A stretch of 64,000 nt of DNA from an uncultured Clostridia bacterium (GTDB lineage Bacteria > Bacillota > Clostridia > TANB77 > CAG-508): NCBI GenBank assembly GCA_934167835.1, contig CAKPLZ010000005.1:48079-112078 (forward strand). Direction: 5' to 3'. The first letter of the stretch is position 1. Each line of letters opens with the position of its first letter. Under the pieces are notes generated by a model that worked only from the letters and a program-made list of their open reading frames with translations, was not told where the DNA came from and made no database searches. This document shows, piece after piece, positions 58,730-64,000 of the stretch. The position numbers and the translations under genes were made by a program.

Positions 58730-59269
58730 TTAAGCTCTAAAAGGCATTCCTAACTCTGTTAGTAATTCTTTAGCTTCTTCATCAGAATTAGCTGTAGTAA
58801 CGAATATAATATCCATACCTCTTATTTTATCTATTTTTTCATATTCAATTTCAGGGAATATAACTTGTTCTTTAATTCCTAAAGAATAGTTTCCTTTACC
58901 ATCAAATGAATTGTTTGGTAATCCTCTGAAATCTCTTACTCTTGGTAGAGATACATTAAATAGTTTGTATGCAAAATCATACATCTTATCATTTCTTAAT
59001 GTAACTTTGCATCCAACATTTGCACCTTCTCTTAATTTGAATGCTGCAATTGATTTTTTAGCTTTTGTTATAACTGGTTTTTGACCTGTTATAGCTGTTA
59101 AATCGGCAATTGCATTATCTAATGCTTTAGGATTTTCTTTAGTATCTCCTAAGCCAATGTTTATAACTATTTTTTCAAGTTTTGGAACTTGCATTATTGA
59201 TTTGTAACCAAATTTTTTCATTAATGCAGGTACTATTTTTTCTTGATATTGTTCTTTTAATACTTCCAT
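58730..59269 (-). CDS. rplE: 50S ribosomal protein L5
   Basis: 179 residues; [11 protein letters not shown] and [11 protein letters not shown] are conserved. Binds 5S rRNA with L18. Confidence 0.97.
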   Translation of the reverse strand: MEVLKEQYQEKIVPALMKKFGYKSIMQVPKLEKIVINIGLGDTKENPKALDNAIADLTAITGQKPVITKAKKSIAAFKLREGANVGCKVTLRNDKMYDFAYKLFNVSLPRVRDFRGLPNNSFDGKGNYSLGIKEQVIFPEIEYEKIDKIRGMDIIFVTTANSDEEAKELLTELGMPFRA

Positions 59270-59289
59270 GCTTAATTTTTACCTCCTTT

Positions 59290-59598
59290 TTATTTTATAA
59301 CTGTTCCACATCTTTTACAAATACGAACTTTTTCATCTTTTTCGATTTTGTAACCTATTCTTGCAGGTTTGTTGCATTTTGAACATAAAACATTTACTTT
59401 GCTTGAATGTATTGCAACTTCTACTGGTACTATTCCACCTTCGTCGCCTTGTTTTCTAGGTTTGATGTGTTTTTTTCTAATATTTACACCTTTAACAACT
59501 ATTTTTTCTTGTTTTGGCATTACTTTTAAAACTTCTCCAGTTTTTCCTTTATCATTTCCTGATAAAACTTGAACTGTATCACCTTTTCTTATTTTCAT
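59290..59598 (-). CDS. rplX: 50S ribosomal protein L24
   Basis: 102 residues with an N-terminal KOW motif (GDTVQVLSGNDKGKTGEVLK) and C-terminal CSKCNKP...CKRCG pairs. Confidence 0.97.
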   Translation of the reverse strand: MKIRKGDTVQVLSGNDKGKTGEVLKVMPKQEKIVVKGVNIRKKHIKPRKQGDEGGIVPVEVAIHSSKVNVLCSKCNKPARIGYKIEKDEKVRICKRCGTVIK

Positions 59599-59626
59599 AA
59601 AGGTTTTCCCTCCTTTTTACTTAATT

Positions 59627-59995
59627 CTATAAAACTTCTGGAGCTAGTGATAATATTTTCATATAATCTTTATCTCTTAATTCTCTAGCTATAGGTCCAA
59701 ATATACGTGTTCCTTTTGGTGTTCCGTCATCACGTATTATAACTGCTGCATTTTCATCAAATCTTACATAAGATCCATCAGCTCTTCTTATAGGCTTTGT
59801 TGTTCTAACTATAACTGCTTTTACAACATCACCTTTTTTTACAACACCTGTTGGTATAGCACTTTTAACTGATGCTATTATAACATCTCCAACACCTGCA
59901 AATTTTCTATGTGAACCACCTAAACATCTGATACACATTAATTCTTTTGCTCCTGTGTTATCTGCAACTTTTAATTTAGATTGTTGTTGAATCAT
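59627..59995 (-). CDS. rplN: 50S ribosomal protein L14
   Basis: 122 residues with [20 protein letters not shown]. Normal position between rpsQ and rplX. Confidence 0.97.
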   Translation of the reverse strand: MIQQQSKLKVADNTGAKELMCIRCLGGSHRKFAGVGDVIIASVKSAIPTGVVKKGDVVKAVIVRTTKPIRRADGSYVRFDENAAVIIRDDGTPKGTRIFGPIARELRDKDYMKILSLAPEVL

Positions 59996-60020
59996 CTAGG
60001 TTTCCTCCTTATAATTTTCT

Positions 60021-60284
60021 TTATTTTATAACTGCTTTTTCTACAACTTCAACTACTCTCCATCTTTTGTCTTTTGATAGAGGTCTAGTTTCCATTACTT
60101 TAACTTTGTCGCCTATTTGGCAAACATTTTCTTCATCATGTGCTTTTAATTTATATGTTCTTTTAACGATTTTTCCATATAATTTATGTTTAACACTTGT
60201 TTCAACTGATACAACTACTGTTTTATCCATTTTGTTAGATGTAACTGTACCAATCATAACTTTACGAAGATTTCTTTCTTCCAT
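60021..60284 (-). CDS. rpsQ: 30S ribosomal protein S17
   Basis: 87 residues, OB fold with [15 protein letters not shown] and [16 protein letters not shown]. Between rpmC and rplN. Confidence 0.97.
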   Translation of the reverse strand: MEERNLRKVMIGTVTSNKMDKTVVVSVETSVKHKLYGKIVKRTYKLKAHDEENVCQIGDKVKVMETRPLSKDKRWRVVEVVEKAVIK

Positions 60285-60311
60285 TATTTAATCCTCCTTT
60301 TAACGCTTGCT

Positions 60312-60503
60312 TTAAGCTAATTCTCTTTCTTTAAGTACTGTGTTTATTCTAGCTATATCTTTCTTTGTTTCTTTTATTTTCATAGGATTATCTAAACCAT
60401 TTGTTGCTAAGTTAAATCTTAATTTGAATAATTCAGTTTTTAATTCTCCTAATTCTGTTTTTAAGTCTTCTGAAGACATTTCTCTAATTTTTTCTATCTT
60501 CAT
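60312..60503 (-). CDS. rpmC: 50S ribosomal protein L29
   Basis: 63 residues, two-helix protein (MSSEDLKTELGELKTELFKL). Begins directly after the rplP stop codon. Confidence 0.97.
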   Translation of the reverse strand: MKIEKIREMSSEDLKTELGELKTELFKLRFNLATNGLDNPMKIKETKKDIARINTVLKERELA

Positions 60504-60935
60504 TTAAACATCACCACCCTGTTCAATTTCTCTTGTAACAAATTTTGTTTTTACAGGTAGTTTATGTGCAGCTAATCTTAAAGCTTCTCTTGCAATGTCT
60601 TCTGTAACATCTGCTAATTCAAATAATATTCTACCTGGTTTAACTGGTGCTACCCAATATTCAACTGCTCCTTTACCTTTACCCATACGAGTTTCAGCAG
60701 GTTTTTTGCTTATTGGTTTGTTTGGGAATATTTTAATCCAAACTTTTCCACCTCTTTTAATATAACGAGTCATAGCAATACGTGCTGCTTCTATTTGGTT
60801 TGCTGTAATTAATCCTGCTTCTAGAGTTTGTAATCCGTAATCTCCTTCATTTACAACATTACCTCTTGTTGCTTTACCTCTATTTCTACCTTTTTGCATT
60901 TTTCTATATTTTGTTCTTTTTGGCATTACTGGCAT
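60504..60935 (-). CDS. rplP: 50S ribosomal protein L16
   Basis: 143 residues with [19 protein letters not shown] and [23 protein letters not shown] at 60935 overlaps the rpsC stop codon (TAATG) with AGGAGG nine bases upstream. Confidence 0.97.
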   Translation of the reverse strand: MPVMPKRTKYRKMQKGRNRGKATRGNVVNEGDYGLQTLEAGLITANQIEAARIAMTRYIKRGGKVWIKIFPNKPISKKPAETRMGKGKGAVEYWVAPVKPGRILFELADVTEDIAREALRLAAHKLPVKTKFVTREIEQGGDV

Positions 60936-61597
60936 TATTCTTCTCCTCCTTCTGTTTTAATTTTTTTAGTTGGAAGAACTTCTCCTTTATATATCCAAAC
61001 TTTTACACCTATTTTTCCATAAGTTGTATCTGCTTCTGCAAATCCATAATCAATATCTGCTCTTAGTGTTTGTAGTGGAATAGTTCCTTCTTTATAGAAT
61101 TCTGTTCTTGCCATATCAGCTCCACCTAAACGTCCAGATACAGATGTTTTAATACCTAAAGCACCTGCTTTCATTGCTTTTTGCATACATTGTTTCATTG
61201 CTCTTCTGAATGAAATTCTTCTTTCTAGTTGGTTTGCAATGTTTTCTGCTACTAATTGAGCATTAGTATCAACATCCTTAACTTCAACTATATTTAAGTT
61301 AACTTCTTTACCAATCATTTTTGATAATTCTTGCTTTAAACTTTCAGCTAAGCTTCCGCCTTTTCCTATAACAACACCTGGTTTAGCTGTATAAACATTT
61401 ACTTTAACAAATTTAGCTGTTCTTTCTATTTCTACTTTAGAAATACCGCTAACGAATAATTTTTTCTTTACATATTCACGGATTTTATGGTCTTCTACTA
61501 AATAATCAGCAAAATTCTTTGAATCTGCATACCATTTAGAATTCCAATCACTAATAACACCAACTCTTAATCCATGTGGGTGCATTTTTTGTCCCAT
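60935..61597 (-). CDS. rpsC: 30S ribosomal protein S3
   Basis: 220 residues beginning [13 protein letters not shown], with KH domain [14 protein letters not shown]. Start: ATG 61597 with AGGAGG ten bases upstream is the standard S3 start; an in-frame TTG lies two codons earlier at 61603. Confidence 0.96.
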   Translation of the reverse strand: MGQKMHPHGLRVGVISDWNSKWYADSKNFADYLVEDHKIREYVKKKLFVSGISKVEIERTAKFVKVNVYTAKPGVVIGKGGSLAESLKQELSKMIGKEVNLNIVEVKDVDTNAQLVAENIANQLERRISFRRAMKQCMQKAMKAGALGIKTSVSGRLGGADMARTEFYKEGTIPLQTLRADIDYGFAEADTTYGKIGVKVWIYKGEVLPTKKIKTEGGEE

Positions 61598-61612
61598 ATT
61601 CAATCTCCCTCC

Positions 61613-61966
61613 TTAAACTTCTCTTAACTTAATTGTAACATGACTTGTTCTTTTTCTAATTCTTGAAGCTGAACCTTTAGCTGCTGGTCTTATTCTTTTC
61701 ATTGTTGGACCTTGGTTTGCGTAAATTTCGCTAACTATTAGGTTGCCTCTGTTCATGTTGTGGTTGTTTTCTGCATTTGCTATTGCAGATTTTAATAATT
61801 TTTCTATTGTTTCAGATGATGCTTTTGGTGTGAATTTAACAATTGCTAAAGCTTCATCAACTTTTTTGCCTCTTATAAGGTCTGCTACGATTTTAACTTT
61901 TCTAGCTGATATTCTTGAAAAATTTAAAGTAGCTGTTGCTTCTAGTACTTTATTTTCTTCTGGCAT
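61613..61966 (-). CDS. rplV: 50S ribosomal protein L22
   Basis: 117 residues with [16 protein letters not shown] and the loop [20 protein letters not shown] lining the exit tunnel. Confidence 0.97.
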   Translation of the reverse strand: MPEENKVLEATATLNFSRISARKVKIVADLIRGKKVDEALAIVKFTPKASSETIEKLLKSAIANAENNHNMNRGNLIVSEIYANQGPTMKRIRPAAKGSASRIRKRTSHVTIKLREV

Positions 61967-61997
61967 TCTAAGTTACCTCCTATTAATATTTTTTAGA

Positions 61998-62276
61998 CTA
62001 TTTTACGTCTGTTTTCTTTTCTCCTGAATGTCCTCTAAATGTTCTTGTTGGAGCAAATTCTCCTAATTTATGTCCTATCATTTCTTCTGATATATATACT
62101 GGAACATGTTTTCTTCCATCATGAACTGCTATAGTATGACCTACCATTTGTGGGTATATTGTAGAAGCTCTTGACCAAGTTTTTAAAACTTGTTTTGTTC
62201 CGCTTTCATTCATAGCTTTGATTCTGTTTAATAATCTTTCTTCTACGAATGGTTTTTTCTTACTAGATCTTGACAT
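61998..62276 (-). CDS. rpsS: 30S ribosomal protein S19
   Basis: 92 residues with [20 protein letters not shown]. Between rplB and rplV. Confidence 0.97.
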   Translation of the reverse strand: MSRSSKKKPFVEERLLNRIKAMNESGTKQVLKTWSRASTIYPQMVGHTIAVHDGRKHVPVYISEEMIGHKLGEFAPTRTFRGHSGEKKTDVK

Positions 62277-62295
62277 TAGATTTTCCTCCTTTTAA

Positions 62296-63123
62296 TTATT
62301 TTCTTCTCTTAACTATATATTTATCTGTTCTATTATTTTTCTTTCTTGTCTTATATCCTAATGCTGGTTTGCCCCAAGGAGTAAGTGGTCCACTATGTCC
62401 TACTGGTGCTCTACCTTCACCACCACCATGTGGGTGATCTACTGGGTTCATTACAGAACCTCTAACTGTTGGTCTTACACCTAAATGTCTTGTTCTTCCT
62501 GCTTTTCCTAATTTGATGTTTGCATGGTCTAAGTTTCCAATTGTTCCTATTGTTGCTCTACATTTTGCTCTTACTAATCTCATTTCTCCAGAAGGTAATC
62601 TTACATGTGCGTATTCTCCTTCTTTTGCCATTAATTGAGCTTCTCCACCAGCTGCTTTTACCATTTTTCCACCTTGGCCTGGGTTTAATTCTATGTTATG
62701 AATTAAAGTACCTACTGGAATATTTGCTATTGGTAAGCAGTTTCCTGGTTTTATATCTACGTTTTCACCAGATATAACTTTGTCTCCATTTGTTAATCCA
62801 ACTGGAGCTAGTATATAAGCTTTTTCTCCATCTTCATATTGAATTAAAGCTATATTACTTGTACGATTTGGATCGTATTCAATTCCGATAACTTGTGCTT
62901 CCATGTTATCTTTTTTTCTTTTAAAATCAATTATTCTATATTTTTGTCTGTTTCCTCCACCTTGATGTCTAACTGTTATTCTACCATAAGAATTTCTACC
63001 TGCATTTTTCTTTTTTGTATCTAATAAAGATTTTTCAGGTGATTGTTTTGTTATTTCGTCGTTTGTCAATGTTGTCATATTTCTTCTTGATGGTGTATAT
63101 GGTCTAAATGTCTTAATTCCCAT
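62296..63123 (-). CDS. rplB: 50S ribosomal protein L2
   Basis: 275 residues; peptidyl-transferase-centre motif [16 protein letters not shown] is intact. Confidence 0.98.
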   Translation of the reverse strand: MGIKTFRPYTPSRRNMTTLTNDEITKQSPEKSLLDTKKKNAGRNSYGRITVRHQGGGNRQKYRIIDFKRKKDNMEAQVIGIEYDPNRTSNIALIQYEDGEKAYILAPVGLTNGDKVISGENVDIKPGNCLPIANIPVGTLIHNIELNPGQGGKMVKAAGGEAQLMAKEGEYAHVRLPSGEMRLVRAKCRATIGTIGNLDHANIKLGKAGRTRHLGVRPTVRGSVMNPVDHPHGGGEGRAPVGHSGPLTPWGKPALGYKTRKKNNRTDKYIVKRRK

Positions 63124-63184
63124 TTTTAATTCTCTCCTTTTAAATATTTATTTTCCCAGTTTAATCTGGATAATTTTTTAAGGT

Positions 63185-63532
63185 TTATGCACCCATAAAT
63201 TCATCTATTGAATCTTTATATTTCTTATCAAGCTTTGTTTCTTTTCCACCTTTGCCTAAGTATGTTACTTCTGCTGGGTTTGTATCTATTGAAACGATTG
63301 CTTTTTTCCAATCTGGTCTTCTTCCTGTATTTGCTCCTACTCTTTTTTCTTTTCCTTTAACTGTCATTGTATTTACATTTAATACTTTAACATTAAATAG
63401 AGCTTCTACAGCTTTAGCTATTTGAACTTTTGTTGCTTTTTTTGCAACGCGGAATGTATATTTTCCTTCTTGAAGTCCAGTATTACTTTTTTCTGTTACT
63501 ATTGGTTTTATAATTATTTCTTCTGGTTTCAT
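63185..63532 (-). CDS. rplW: 50S ribosomal protein L23
   Basis: 115 residues with IIIKPIVTEKSNTGLQEGKY; slightly long, with a C-terminal extension of about 20 residues. Begins one base before the rplD stop region. Confidence 0.96.
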   Translation of the reverse strand: MKPEEIIIKPIVTEKSNTGLQEGKYTFRVAKKATKVQIAKAVEALFNVKVLNVNTMTVKGKEKRVGANTGRRPDWKKAIVSIDTNPAEVTYLGKGGKETKLDKKYKDSIDEFMGA

Positions 63533-64000
63533 TTAAGCATATACCTCCTCTAAGTTTTTAACACTATCTACTGTTAAAACTAATTTATTGTATTTTAATA
63601 AATCATAAACATTGATTGTGTTTGTTAATGTTGTTTTAACTCCTTCAATATTTCTACTTGAAGCTTGAACATTTAAGTTCTTTTCTGGTAAAACTATTAA
63701 TGTTTTTCCTTCTACCTTTAGGTTTGCTAAAGCATTTACCATATTTTTTGTTTTTACTTCATTTAGTTCTATTTTATCAACAACTACTAGGTTGTTTTCT
63801 AATACTTTAGAACTTAATACTGATCTTATAGCAAGTTGTCTTTCTTTTTTGTTTATTCTGTAGCTGTAATCTCTTGGTTTTGGTCCTAAAGCTATACCAC
63901 CTTTAATCCATTGTGGTGCTCTTATACTTCCTTGTCTTGCTCTACCTGTTCCTTTTTGTTTCCATGGCTTTCTTCCACCACCAGCAACTTCTGCTCTTGT
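63533..64000 (-). CDS. rplD: 50S ribosomal protein L4 (start beyond window)
   Basis: 155 C-terminal residues, from TRAEVAGGGRKPWKQKGTGR to NLEEVYA. The frame is open to base 64000 and the start lies outside. The signature GGGRKPWKQKGTGRAR is intact. rplC and rpsJ should follow outside the window. Confidence 0.95.
   Translation of the reverse strand, partial: TRAEVAGGGRKPWKQKGTGRARQGSIRAPQWIKGGIALGPKPRDYSYRINKKERQLAIRSVLSSKVLENNLVVVDKIELNEVKTKNMVNALANLKVEGKTLIVLPEKNLNVQASSRNIEGVKTTLTNTINVYDLLKYNKLVLTVDSVKNLEEVYA

Noticed and set aside
1..64000. CRISPR array, tRNA or rRNA genes
   Set aside because: No regularly spaced repeats and no cloverleaf or conserved rRNA sequence were seen while reading; short tRNAs could be missed by eye, but no gap looks suitable.

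Overview
The window looks like a chromosome segment of an AT-rich, endospore-forming, anaerobic member of the Clostridia, probably an uncultured gut-type lineage. Evidence: very low GC, strong Firmicutes Shine-Dalgarno sites, spore genes (spoVM, sigK, ylbJ, a pdaA-type deacetylase, a Spo0E-type phosphatase), anaerobic pyruvate enzymes (PflB/PflA and a four-subunit 2-oxoacid:ferredoxin oxidoreductase), RNase J/RNase Y, TrmFO, and the S10-spc-alpha ribosomal supercluster. No rRNA, tRNA or CRISPR array was seen.

Layout. 1-7.4 kb: a truncated KAP-type P-loop NTPase, comFC, spoVM beside rpmB, a Cys-rich unknown, an ECF sigma factor with a very large membrane partner, and an XRE regulator. 7.4-12.8 kb: trmFO, the infC-rpmI-rplT operon with its attenuated leader, a wall-anchored VWA protein and a PdaA-type deacetylase. 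13.1-16 kb: an agr-type quorum-sensing locus (response regulator, kinase, AgrD-like peptide, AgrB). 16-26 kb: a methyltransferase, uvrC-hpt, pflB-pflA, ylbJ, a small surface protein and an acyl-CoA synthetase. 26-33.4 kb: a DUF2207-type membrane protein and a two-gene unit encoding a roughly 1568-residue nucleotidyltransferase-like protein. 33.7-40.4 kb: por operon, RNase J, RNase Y. 40.6-42.2 kb: a pilin-like protein whose GC-rich 3' end looks like the variable region of a diversity-generating retroelement. 42.4-48.5 kb: sigK, murG, ftsW, mraY, murE and a Spo0E-like gene. 49.2-64 kb: rpmE, then rplQ-rpoA-rpsD-rpsK-rpsM-rpmJ-infA-map-adk-secY-rplO ... rplD (cut by the window end), all on the minus strand.

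Main observation. In nine genes the reading frame breaks exactly at an in-frame CGG codon, and skipping only the C of that CGG restores the full-length conserved protein, with the next three bases (GGN) giving a glycine. There are 11 such sites: the XRE regulator, agrB, uvrC, the DUF2207 protein (three sites), the giant nucleotidyltransferase, sigK, ftsW, mraY and adk. Several are essential or developmental genes, and in adk the site is inside the P-loop. Reading the other genes for CGG, I found none used in frame as ordinary arginine, while C followed by GGN across a codon boundary (NNC GGN) is common and harmless. This frame dependence argues for translation-level recoding (CGGN read as glycine, or +1 frameshifting at an untranslatable CGG) rather than random mutation or sequencing error. 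Two further +1 breaks (agrC-like kinase and the pilin-like gene) lie at homopolymers without CGG and are kept separate.

Coordinates for the recoded genes are given for the whole restored gene. An annotation pipeline would report most of them as two fragments or as a truncated gene.
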